A DNA stretch of 64,000 bases from the NCBI GenBank assembly GCA_947170435.1, contig CAMVTO010000002.1, positions 1-64,000 of the forward strand. The letters are read 5' to 3'. Source of the stretch: an uncultured Clostridia bacterium. GTDB lineage: Bacteria; Bacillota; Clostridia; Oscillospirales; Oscillospiraceae. Every line of letters starts with the position of its first letter. Position 1 is the stretch's first letter. Below the pieces are notes generated by a model. The model was not told where the DNA came from. It ran no database searches and was given only the letters and a program-made list of their open reading frames with translations. A program made the position numbers and the translations under genes. This document shows positions 26,756 through 34,241 of this stretch, one piece after another.

Positions 26756-27592
26756 ATGACGATAACAACCGAACAACTGACCACCTATCGCGCCCACCTG
26801 CGCGCCGAGGAACGCGGCGCCGCGACCGTCGCGAAGTACCTGCACGACGCGACGGCGTTCGCCGCATGGCTGCATGGCGCGGAACTGACGAAAGAACGCG
26901 CCGCAGAGTGGAAGCATGAGCTGCTGCGACGCGGACAAGCCCCAGCCTCCGTCAACGCCGCGCTGGCGGCGCTCAACGGGCTGTTCCGCTTTCTCGGACG
27001 GGAGGACTGCCGCGTCAAGTTTTTGAAGGTGCAGCGGCGTGCGTTTCGGGACGAATCAAAAGAACTGACGCAGGGCGAATATAACGCGCTGGTCGAAACG
27101 GCGAGGGCAAGGGGCAAGACGCGGCTTGCGCTGCTCATTGAGACCATCGGCGGCACGGGCGTCCGCGTCAGCGAAGTCGCGTTTATCACGGTCGAGGCGG
27201 CGCAGCGCGGCCGCGCGGAAATCGCGCTCAAGGGCAAAATTCGGACGATACTCCTGCCCGCCAAGCTCCGCCGCAAGCTGCTCAAGTACGCCAAGGCGCA
27301 AGGCATCACAAGCGGCGCGATCTTCCGCACCGCCACCGGCAAGCCGCTCTCACGCCGCCAGATTTGGGGCGAGATGAAAGCCATCTGCAAAGCCGCGGGC
27401 GTCGAGCCGAGCAAGGTGTTCCCACACAACCTGCGACACCTGTTCGCGGTCGCGTTCTACAAGGTGAGCCGCGATCTCGTGAAGCTGGCGGACGTGCTGG
27501 GGCACAGCAGCATCGAAACCACCCGTATTTACCTGATGACGACAGAAAAAGAACACCAACGGCAGCTTGACCGGCTGCGGCTGGTGTCGTAG
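26756..27592 (+). CDS. Tyrosine recombinase (XerC/D-like), probable invertase of cassette 1
   Basis: 278 aa. SAM-like core-binding domain at about 5-95 and catalytic domain with TGVRVSEVAF (Arg), FPHNLRHLF (His-x-x-Arg-His), LGHSSIETTRIYL (Tyr). It has no arm-binding domain, as expected for Xer-like recombinases acting on simple sites. GGAGGT before the ATG. About 30 of 278 residues differ from the second copy at 46583 (counted by eye), mostly in the first 120 residues. Its stop is 6 bp from an inverted repeat that bounds a promoter-bearing segment, so it is probably the invertase of that switch. Confidence 0.92.
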   Translation: MTITTEQLTTYRAHLRAEERGAATVAKYLHDATAFAAWLHGAELTKERAAEWKHELLRRGQAPASVNAALAALNGLFRFLGREDCRVKFLKVQRRAFRDESKELTQGEYNALVETARARGKTRLALLIETIGGTGVRVSEVAFITVEAAQRGRAEIALKGKIRTILLPAKLRRKLLKYAKAQGITSGAIFRTATGKPLSRRQIWGEMKAICKAAGVEPSKVFPHNLRHLFAVAFYKVSRDLVKLADVLGHSSIETTRIYLMTTEKEHQRQLDRLRLVS

Positions 27593-27597
27593 GAACG

Positions 27598-27613
27598 GAA
27601 TTCGTATTCCGAT
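27598..27613 (+). repeat. Left inverted repeat of invertible segment 1
   Basis: GAATTCGTATTCCGAT. Within CGGAAT-tcgt-ATTCCG it is itself a two-arm recombinase site with a 4-bp centre. Confidence 0.85.
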
Positions 27614-27661
27614 GATTGTTTCAGATGGTCACATAGAGACAATACTACCGATACATACTTT

Positions 27662-27690
27662 CTTATACCATATAATCCCGGTTGATGCAA
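27662..27690 (-). promoter_or_regulatory. Invertible promoter, cassette 1
   Basis: Minus strand TTGCAT, 17-bp spacer, TATAAG. Matches the position and sequence of the promoter in cassette 2 (47487-47515). Confidence 0.75.
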
Positions 27691-27760
27691 CATATTTTTT
27701 GAATTTGAGTACAAAAAACTGAGCCTCGCAGTTGGAATGCTGCTAAGGCTTGACTGAACA

Positions 27761-27803
27761 CACCCTTTTGTTCCTGTCTCAGGAGCAAGAGGGCGCTTTT
27801 TTA
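27761..27803 (+). terminator. Terminator inside invertible segment 1
   Basis: CACCCTTTTGTTCC / GGAGCAAGAGGGCG with T-run. In the present orientation it blocks read-through from the recombinase gene into the cargo. Confidence 0.85.
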
Positions 27804-27837
27804 TGTTTTAAGGGGCTCCTCGGTGACCTGCGCTGTA

Positions 27838-27853
27838 ATCGGAATACGAATTC
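27838..27853 (-). repeat. Right inverted repeat of invertible segment 1
   Basis: ATCGGAATACGAATTC, exact reverse complement of 27598-27613; one arm base differs just outside the 16 bp (AGAAT instead of GGAAT). Confidence 0.85.
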
Positions 27854-27875
27854 TGATTACAAGGGAGGCATGGCG

Positions 27876-28079
27876 ATGAACCTGCAATTCAAGCTTGCGA
27901 GCGCGGAGCGCATGGAGCGCTGCGTGCTGTGCGGCCGCATGACCGACGTGCCCGTCAGCCGTCCGGTGACGGAGCGGACGCATTACGTCGACGGCGCGGG
28001 AGAGCTCTGCCCCGCGTGCTTCGCGGAGGTCTACGGCGTGAGCGAGCTGCGGTGGATCACGGAGCCGGCGGCGCTATGA
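27876..28079 (+). CDS. Small zinc-finger-like protein
   Basis: 67 aa. CVLCGR and CPACF form a Cys2...Cys2 pair separated by about 33 residues. GGGAGG spaced 7 nt before the ATG at 27876. First cargo gene after the invertible promoter; its stop overlaps the next ATG (ATGA). Not recognised further. Absent from cassette 2. Confidence 0.65.
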   Translation: MNLQFKLASAERMERCVLCGRMTDVPVSRPVTERTHYVDGAGELCPACFAEVYGVSELRWITEPAAL

Positions 28080-28570
28080 GAACACCGCACAGCACCAAAC
28101 GCCTCGACCTCACCGGACAGCGCTTCGGCCTGCTGACGGTCGTCAGGCGCGTCGAGAGCATCGGCAATCGCACCGCGTGGCTGTGCCGCTGCGACTGCGG
28201 CAATGAGCGCGTGGTCAAGACCATCCACCTGCGCGAGGGCAAGGTGAAAAGCTGCGGCTGCGTGAAAGCCTTGCACAGTGAGAGCGCACTGGGCCTGCAC
28301 TACATCGACGGCACCTGCGTCGAGATGCTGCGGGCGAACACCAAGCGGAGCAACAACAAAAGCGGCGTGGTCGGCGTAATGTGGCGCGCAAGTTGCCACA
28401 AGTGGCAGGCAAGCATCATGTTCAAGGGCACGCGCCACAATCTCGGTGTGTACGACCTCTTTGACGACGCGGTCGCGGCGCGCCGGGAGGCAGAGGCGCT
28501 CTATTACGATTCGTTCCTCGCGGACTATGACGCACAGCAGGCCGCCGAAACGCAGGGAGCGCCGGCGTGA
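28076..28570 (+). CDS. AP2/ERF-domain protein with zinc-ribbon-like N-terminus
   Basis: 164 aa. RLDLTGQRFGLLTVV...WLCRCDCGNERVV...VKSCGC is a Cys-rich module seen in phage and mobile-element AP2/HNH proteins. The C-terminal NKSGVVGVMWRASCHKWQASIMFKGTRHNLG and following helix form an AP2 DNA-binding domain. No HNH nuclease motif is present. It lies between the invertible promoter and the riboswitch array, so a regulatory DNA-binding role is plausible (inference). Close relative of the gene at 47702. Confidence 0.82.
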   Translation: MRTPHSTKRLDLTGQRFGLLTVVRRVESIGNRTAWLCRCDCGNERVVKTIHLREGKVKSCGCVKALHSESALGLHYIDGTCVEMLRANTKRSNNKSGVVGVMWRASCHKWQASIMFKGTRHNLGVYDLFDDAVAARREAEALYYDSFLADYDAQQAAETQGAPA

Positions 28571-29256
28571 TGAAACGGACATACACCACCAGGCGCCTCG
28601 ACCTGACCGGACAGCGATTCGGCAAGCTCACCGTCCTCTCCCGCGCCGAGAACATCGGGCGAGATACCGCGTGGCACTGCCGCTGCGACTGCGGAAACGA
28701 GCTCACCGTCCGCACCTGTTACCTCCGCAAGGGCGAGAAGCGCGACTGCGGCTGCGATACACCGGTTCCGCTGCTGGCGGGCACCCGCCAATACGACCTC
28801 ACAGGCCAACGCTTCGGAAAGCTGACGGCGCTAAAGCCCATAGGCGCGCCGGACGGCAAAAACTACCGCTGGCTGTGCCGTTGTGATTGCGGCAGTGAGG
28901 TGACGGCGCAAATCGGAAACCTGCGGAACGGCAAGACGACCAGCTGCGGCTGCGACCGGGTGCCGCTTGCCAAATATCTGCACTACGTCGACGGCACGAG
29001 CGTCGATCTGCTCCGCAGCCAGACGGTCCACTCCAACAACTCCAGCGGTGTGAGCGGTGTGTACTGGGTAAAACGGCAGCAGCGCTGGGCGGCTTCGATC
29101 GGCTTCAAGGGCGAGCGTTACCATCTCGGCTTGTTTGACCGCTTTGCCGACGCCGTCGCGGCGCGCAAGGAGGCGGAGCAGAAGTATTTCGGCGCGTTCC
29201 TTGCGGACTATGACGCCAAACAGGCTATGACCGAACCGGCGGGAGCCGGGTCGTGA
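28570..29256 (+). CDS. AP2-domain protein with duplicated zinc-ribbon module
   Basis: 228 aa; ATG 28570 overlaps the upstream stop (GTG 28567 also possible). Two tandem copies of the LTGQRFGKLT...CRCDCG...CGC module (about 10-60 and 75-125) are followed by an AP2 domain (SGVSGVYWVKRQQRWAASIGFKG). A duplicated N-terminus distinguishes it from the gene before it. Last gene before the structured leader of the surface-protein gene. DNA-binding role inferred. Confidence 0.8.
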   Translation: MKRTYTTRRLDLTGQRFGKLTVLSRAENIGRDTAWHCRCDCGNELTVRTCYLRKGEKRDCGCDTPVPLLAGTRQYDLTGQRFGKLTALKPIGAPDGKNYRWLCRCDCGSEVTAQIGNLRNGKTTSCGCDRVPLAKYLHYVDGTSVDLLRSQTVHSNNSSGVSGVYWVKRQQRWAASIGFKGERYHLGLFDRFADAVAARKEAEQKYFGAFLADYDAKQAMTEPAGAGS

Positions 29257-29276
29257 CCATAGAATTTGAATCGAAA

Positions 29277-29430
29277 GGATGTGATACTCAGGCAAAAGCG
29301 TGGCAGGATTGCGGGGCGCACCCGCTTGTCGCCGGGTTTGGTTGCGCAGACCGGCGACGGCGGGAGGATGCGCCGGAGTTTCATCGGGGGACTACGTAGA
29401 CTGATGATGCACGCCGTTCGCGCGCGAGAT
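29277..29430 (+). ncRNA. Conserved structured RNA upstream of riboswitch array 1 (unknown class)
   Basis: Closely matches 48214-48367. Contains GCGGG-gcgca-CCCGC and an 8-bp stem GTCGCCGG / CCGGCGAC around a 15-nt loop. In copy 2 the stem reads GTCGTCGG / CCGACGAC, a compensatory C-G to U-A change, while the loop is unchanged. I do not recognise the class. Confidence 0.6.
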
Positions 29431-29440
29431 ACTTTATTGT

Positions 29441-29531
29441 ACAACCGCAAAACCGTTGGGAAACCCGGTGACGCAAAGTCGTGCGGCTAAGTCGCTGAAA
29501 GGCGATACGCTAGGCAGACCGCCAGATATGG
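29441..29531 (+). promoter_or_regulatory. c-di-GMP-I (GEMM)-like riboswitch aptamer 1a
   Basis: GCAAAACC...GGGAAACCC-like stem, then GGTGACGCAAAG...GGCTAAG, P3 TCGC-tgaaa-GGCGA. Follows the GEMM-I order. The usual CAAAGCC is CAAAGTC here. Confidence 0.65.
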
Positions 29532-29672
29532 CATCTTCATTGGCAAGGATATCGAAAGATATCTCACGCAAAGCCGCGTGTTGGGAAACCGCACGCTTAG
29601 GAGGCTAAAGCCGATGCGAAGTCCAGATAATGGATGCGCGCGGAGGCCAAGTCCGTCCGGCTGCCGAGGATA
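29531..29672 (+). promoter_or_regulatory. c-di-GMP-I-like riboswitch aptamer 1b
   Basis: P1 TCTTC/GAGGA, GATAT-CGAAAG-ATATC stem with GAAA tetraloop, CACGCAAAGCC, inserted hairpin GCGTG...CGCACGC, AGGAGGCTAAAG, ending CGGCTGCCG. Confidence 0.7.
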
Positions 29673-29768
29673 TAATATCTGCTTTGGCACGGCGGTGGGA
29701 AACCCCGCTTCGCAAAGCCAGAGGCTACGGCGCAGACGCGCTACGCCCGTTCGGCCGCCGGGGATCTT
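29673..29768 (+). promoter_or_regulatory. c-di-GMP-I-like riboswitch aptamer 1c
   Basis: GGCGGTGGGAAACCCCGC, then TTCGCAAAGCC-aga-GGCTACGGCG and GGCCGCCGGGGATC. GGCTAAG is GGCTACG here, so it is weaker than 1b. 29769-29916 holds further GC-rich inverted repeats that probably form the expression platform. Confidence 0.55.
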
Positions 29769-29916
29769 TGCCTCCGCAAGAAGGAAAGGAAACCCGTTTG
29801 CATCCGCCGCCCGGAGACGCGGGCGTGATGCTTTGGCATGACGCCGCCGCCGGATGGGCGGTGCGGCGATCGGTTTTCTAAAACTGATTGAAATTGCAAA
29901 GAAAGGAAGTATCAAA

Positions 29917-32900
29917 ATGAAAACTTTGAAAAAGAGTCTCGCGATGCTGCTGGCGCTGGTCATGAGCCTTGGCTGCATGAGCGTCGGCGTGTGGGCAACG
30001 GACGACGATACGCTAGATAAAGAGACTGTTGAGGCTGACAGCAGTGGTTACACAAAACTTTCCGAAGGTCTCTATCAAGATAATGAAAGTTATAGCTCCG
30101 CCCAAAACTTCTATATCACCAGCAAAGACGGACTGTTTTACTTTCAGAAAATTGTTAATGGAGATAAAGAAACCACGGAAACTGTCTTTGGAAATGTTAT
30201 AAATGCCTACCAAGGTAACATTTTCACGGGAAAAACAGTTCATTTGCTTACGGATATTGACCTAGAAAATATTTCTTGGACCCCAATCGGGTATGTTCAC
30301 GGACAGAACGATGAAAGCACTTATAACGAGGACAAAATGCTGTTTTATGGCAACTTTGATGGTCATAACCATACGATCTCTAACATAACTGTAGCGACTA
30401 GTTCGAATAATAATAAGGGCGAGTATGGATTCTTTGGAAGAATTGGCGCGCCTGGTGGTAAAAATCAGACCTTTAAAGATCTGACTTTGAACAACGTTAC
30501 AGTGAGTGGCGAGTCGTACGTCGGCGCATTTGTCGGAAACGGCCAGAGCAACCCGGTAACCTTTGATAACTGCCGAGTGACAGGAAGCATCAATCTCAGC
30601 GGTAGTTATACTGGCGCAATCTACGGTATTGGCAACGGGAACGTCAAGAATTGCTCAGTCTCCGGTGATACTGACAGCGAAATCTACAGCGAAATCTTCG
30701 GTTATAACTATGCCGGTGGACTTGTCGGAGCAGAGCGCAACGGAGGTCAGGATCTCGCCATCACCGGCAATAAAGTCAGTGGCGTTAAGATCACTTCCTC
30801 CCAATATGCGGGCGGTCTGGTCGGTGCTATGTCGAGTGGTGCGGCAGGTACGCTGACGATTGGCGGCAACGACGTTGCTGGCGACGTCGTGGTTTCCGGC
30901 AAATATTCTGATAAGCTTATCGTCGAATTCGACGATGCCGGCAAAGCTACCCTGAGCGAAGGTTGGTACTCTACGGTTATCAAATATCCTGTCGCGCAGA
31001 TCGGCAACGAGTATTATACCACCCTCGCGGAGGCAATCGCGGCGGTTCCGACTGACGGTACCGAGACCACCATCACGATGGTGGGGGATATCGACGAGGA
31101 GTTGACCGAAGATGTCGGCAGTACAGGTGCATACTGGAAGATTGCTGCTGGGCAGAATATTGTTCTTGATCTGAACGGACATACGATCAAGCTCAAAGAA
31201 GGTGTCTGTCAGCCAGATCCCAAAACGGCAAAGAGCTATGCGATGTTCGAGAACAAAGGTACTTTTACTGTGGATGATACAAGCGCTGCTGGTACGGGAA
31301 GCATTCTGTTCAACCACCCGTATTACAAGATGTATAACTCGTCCTTCACGGCAATAAAGTACAACATTGCTCGAAACGATATCTCAAACCACGGAACGCT
31401 TGTTTTGAACAACGGCTTAATTAAGCAGGAAGCTTTTGAAGTTGAGGGTTATACAGATGGTGCGGGTACTGCAATGTATACCGTTGATAACTATGTCGGC
31501 TCTAGCTTTACGATGAACGGCGGGCATCTGTACAATTACTTCTCTAACGCGGTTCGTGTATTCGACAATGGTCCCGCTGCGGGCAGTATTACATTCAACG
31601 GCGGCTTAGTCGAAGGTTACAATTCTGTTTGGCTGCAATATACCAACAATACCACTCTTACGATCAATGGTGGTACGTTTAAAACCACCGCGAAAAACTA
31701 TCCCGATTCCAATACGCAATTATATAGTTCGTCTAAATCTTCTACAAGTCTGAACGTTGTGATCACGGGAGGCACATTCTACGAGAGTGTCAGTTTTTAT
31801 GCGAAAAACATTGATCTAAGTGTGACAGGCGGTACCTTCAAGGAGTGGCTTGAAGCCTATGATTACAGCGGCAACGGCTTTAAGCACGCGCAAGTTAGCG
31901 GCGGCAATTTCATGGATGTCTGCTTACAATACCAGCAGGGTGATTCTTGGTATTGGAAGGATTCGATAACTGGCGGTCTTTTCAGCACTGCGCCGGAATC
32001 GACCTACGAAACGAGCAGTGGAACCAGCACTCGTGATTATCCGAACTGCATCGCCCCCGACCACGCCGCGGTGCAAGTGACCGAGGGCGACTACGAAGGC
32101 TGGTATCTCGTCGGTCCGATTCAGTACGCTTCCCGCGAGATCATCACCGTCGATGAGGACACCTACCTCGTGAAGTCGTACGTGGAAGACGATGCCCAGA
32201 ACGAGCTTGAGGTTGCGAGCACCTCCGTCTCCGTGGCGTCCATCACCGAGGAGAGCATTGCGGCTGAGGAAGTCAAGACCACCGAGACCGTGTCCCTCGC
32301 CAACGTGAAGACCAAGAACGTTGCCGAGACCGCCGCAGCGATGGCTGTTGCCGCCGGTGCGACGGATGCTACGGACATCAACGTCACCATCAAGCTGGAA
32401 AAGCAGGATGACACTGAGGCGCAGAGCGATAACTTGGTGGAGACCTTCGGCGGCGCGCAGGAGGTCTTCGAGGTTCACCCCGTGGCGACCTACACGGCAA
32501 CCAAGACGGTTGGCGATGAGGTGCAGACGATCGCGACCGAGACGTTCACCATTGCCAACGATGACCTCGAGGGCAGCTTCACCTTCAACCTGTATCTGGA
32601 CAGCACGAAGTACAGCGGTCTTGAGGCTGGCAATCTCGTCACCGTCACCCACTATAAGGATGACAACACCACCGAAACTTGGAACAAGAAGGTGCAGCAG
32701 GACGAGGATGGGAACCTCTACGTCGAACTGACGCTCAGCAGCTTCTCCCACGTCGCGGTCAAGGCGAACAGTGATCCCACCGCGACCGTCGACTACACGG
32801 TCAAGATCGCGGACGCCACCTCCGGCACGGCGGTCATCTACCCGGGCGATTCCGTCACCATGAACGTCACCGTTTCCGGCGACGACTTCTACGGCGGCGA

Positions 32901-34125
32901 CTTCACCATCGAGTATGACAAGACCGCGTTCGATCTGGGCGAAGTCAGCCTGCCCGCAGGCATTGAGGTGCAGGCATCCGTCACGGATGTTGACACGACT
33001 GATGATACCAAGTATCAGCTCAACTACAACCTCGTCAACGGCGGTGCGCGTCTTGCCGACGGCTCCAAGATTCTCTCTCTCACCTTCACGGCGAAGAGCA
33101 ATCTGACCGAGACCAAGGAGTATGACTTCAAGGTTGTCAGCGCGAGCGTCAACTACAACAACGAGGAAAACGCGGATGATGCCGAGATCATCTCCAACGA
33201 CAAGGTCAAGGTCAACGCGACGCAGTACACCGTGAAGTTTGACGGCGAGTCCCACGATTGGGAGTATTCGGTCTATCAGGGCAAGGGCGTGGACACGATC
33301 CCGACCGACGTTAAGACCGGCTACACCTTCAAGGGCTGGGCGCTGACGGACACCGCGACCACCGCGCTGACGAACGAGGAAATCCGCAACGCTGCCGTGA
33401 CCGCGGACGTCATCTATTACCCCGTCTTTGAGGCGGAGCAGTATGATGTAACGCTGTCCGGCGCGACCGGCGACGCCAAGGCGACCTTCGGTCAGGACTA
33501 CACCGCGACCATCAGCGACTATGACGCGAACAACTATGACTACACCGTGACCTACAAGTCCGGCACCGACGCGAGCAAGACGCTTGAATTGACCGAGGAT
33601 AGCTTCGATGCGGAGACCGGAAAGTTCATCATCCCCGCGGCGGATATCACCGGAGCGCTGACCGTCACGGTCGAGAAGACCCTCAAGGGCTTCGAGGTCG
33701 AGCTGCACGCCGACTACGTCACCGGCTACACGCTGGTGCTGGTCAAGGCTGCCGAGGGCAACAACAGCAACCCGACCTACACCTATGACGACGGCGCGAT
33801 GTTCTTCGTGAATGAACTGAACAAGGCTGATAACTCGAAGGCTTACGGCGCATACGCCATCCTCGTCGAGGGCGCGATCACCGAGAGCGCGGCGCGTGCC
33901 AAGGTTGGCATCACCACCGCGACGGCCACTGAGCTGGACATCCAGACGGATGTCAACGCGACCGGTCTCATTGACTCCTCCGACCTGCAGGCGGCGTTCT
34001 CCGGCTACAAGGTTCAGCTGACGCTCCCGACGCAGATGGCGATCTATCTGCGCGCGGACGTCAACGGCGACTACAAGCTGGATACTGCCGACGTCGGTCT
34101 GGTCAACAACGCGAGAGCACAGTAA
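29917..34125 (+). CDS. Large secreted surface protein with cohesin-like, InlB-B-type and dockerin-like domains
   Basis: 1402 aa, ATG 29917 with AAAGGAAG. A signal peptide (MKTLKKSLAMLLALVMSLG...) leads into a Gly/Asn/Thr-rich beta-helix-like region with GLUG-type repeats (GGLVGAERNG, AGGLVGAMSS) to about residue 720. A cohesin-like domain (VIYPGDSVTMNVTV...YGGDFTIEYD) lies at about 960-1090, then an InlB-B-type repeat (GYTFKGWALT), and a C-terminal dockerin-like pair of Ca-binding loops (DVNATGLIDSSDL, DVNGDYKLDTADV). No SLH or sortase signal, so it probably attaches by its dockerin. Controlled by the invertible promoter and riboswitches upstream (inference). Confidence 0.85.
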   Translation: MKTLKKSLAMLLALVMSLGCMSVGVWATDDDTLDKETVEADSSGYTKLSEGLYQDNESYSSAQNFYITSKDGLFYFQKIVNGDKETTETVFGNVINAYQGNIFTGKTVHLLTDIDLENISWTPIGYVHGQNDESTYNEDKMLFYGNFDGHNHTISNITVATSSNNNKGEYGFFGRIGAPGGKNQTFKDLTLNNVTVSGESYVGAFVGNGQSNPVTFDNCRVTGSINLSGSYTGAIYGIGNGNVKNCSVSGDTDSEIYSEIFGYNYAGGLVGAERNGGQDLAITGNKVSGVKITSSQYAGGLVGAMSSGAAGTLTIGGNDVAGDVVVSGKYSDKLIVEFDDAGKATLSEGWYSTVIKYPVAQIGNEYYTTLAEAIAAVPTDGTETTITMVGDIDEELTEDVGSTGAYWKIAAGQNIVLDLNGHTIKLKEGVCQPDPKTAKSYAMFENKGTFTVDDTSAAGTGSILFNHPYYKMYNSSFTAIKYNIARNDISNHGTLVLNNGLIKQEAFEVEGYTDGAGTAMYTVDNYVGSSFTMNGGHLYNYFSNAVRVFDNGPAAGSITFNGGLVEGYNSVWLQYTNNTTLTINGGTFKTTAKNYPDSNTQLYSSSKSSTSLNVVITGGTFYESVSFYAKNIDLSVTGGTFKEWLEAYDYSGNGFKHAQVSGGNFMDVCLQYQQGDSWYWKDSITGGLFSTAPESTYETSSGTSTRDYPNCIAPDHAAVQVTEGDYEGWYLVGPIQYASREIITVDEDTYLVKSYVEDDAQNELEVASTSVSVASITEESIAAEEVKTTETVSLANVKTKNVAETAAAMAVAAGATDATDINVTIKLEKQDDTEAQSDNLVETFGGAQEVFEVHPVATYTATKTVGDEVQTIATETFTIANDDLEGSFTFNLYLDSTKYSGLEAGNLVTVTHYKDDNTTETWNKKVQQDEDGNLYVELTLSSFSHVAVKANSDPTATVDYTVKIADATSGTAVIYPGDSVTMNVTVSGDDFYGGDFTIEYDKTAFDLGEVSLPAGIEVQASVTDVDTTDDTKYQLNYNLVNGGARLADGSKILSLTFTAKSNLTETKEYDFKVVSASVNYNNEENADDAEIISNDKVKVNATQYTVKFDGESHDWEYSVYQGKGVDTIPTDVKTGYTFKGWALTDTATTALTNEEIRNAAVTADVIYYPVFEAEQYDVTLSGATGDAKATFGQDYTATISDYDANNYDYTVTYKSGTDASKTLELTEDSFDAETGKFIIPAADITGALTVTVEKTLKGFEVELHADYVTGYTLVLVKAAEGNNSNPTYTYDDGAMFFVNELNKADNSKAYGAYAILVEGAITESAARAKVGITTATATELDIQTDVNATGLIDSSDLQAAFSGYKVQLTLPTQMAIYLRADVNGDYKLDTADVGLVNNARAQ

Positions 34126-34165
34126 GCAAATTCCCTGAACCCAAGGCAAACGCATAAAACCTAAC

Positions 34166-34210
34166 AATCCGGCCCCGTCGTCCGCTTCGGGCGCCGGGGC
34201 CGGATTCTTT
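34166..34210 (+). terminator. Terminator between the two surface-protein genes
   Basis: AATCCGGCCCCG / CGGGGCCGGATT stem then TCTTT. Confidence 0.85.
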
Positions 34211-34241
34211 ATGCAATCATATGAAGAAAGGGATAGATACC

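Larger units (their letters stand above)
27598..27853. other. Putative invertible promoter segment, cassette 1 (OFF orientation)
   Basis: 256-bp segment bounded by perfect 16-bp inverted repeats. It contains a minus-strand promoter and a plus-strand terminator and no gene. As read, the promoter points toward the recombinase and away from the AP2/surface-protein genes; inversion would aim it at them and move the terminator behind it. Confidence 0.8.

Noticed and set aside
29380-29425. CTGATGA in the structured RNA, the core of hammerhead ribozymes
   Set aside because: The second copy reads CCGATAA at the same place and the GAAA partner and flanking stems are missing, so the match is chance.
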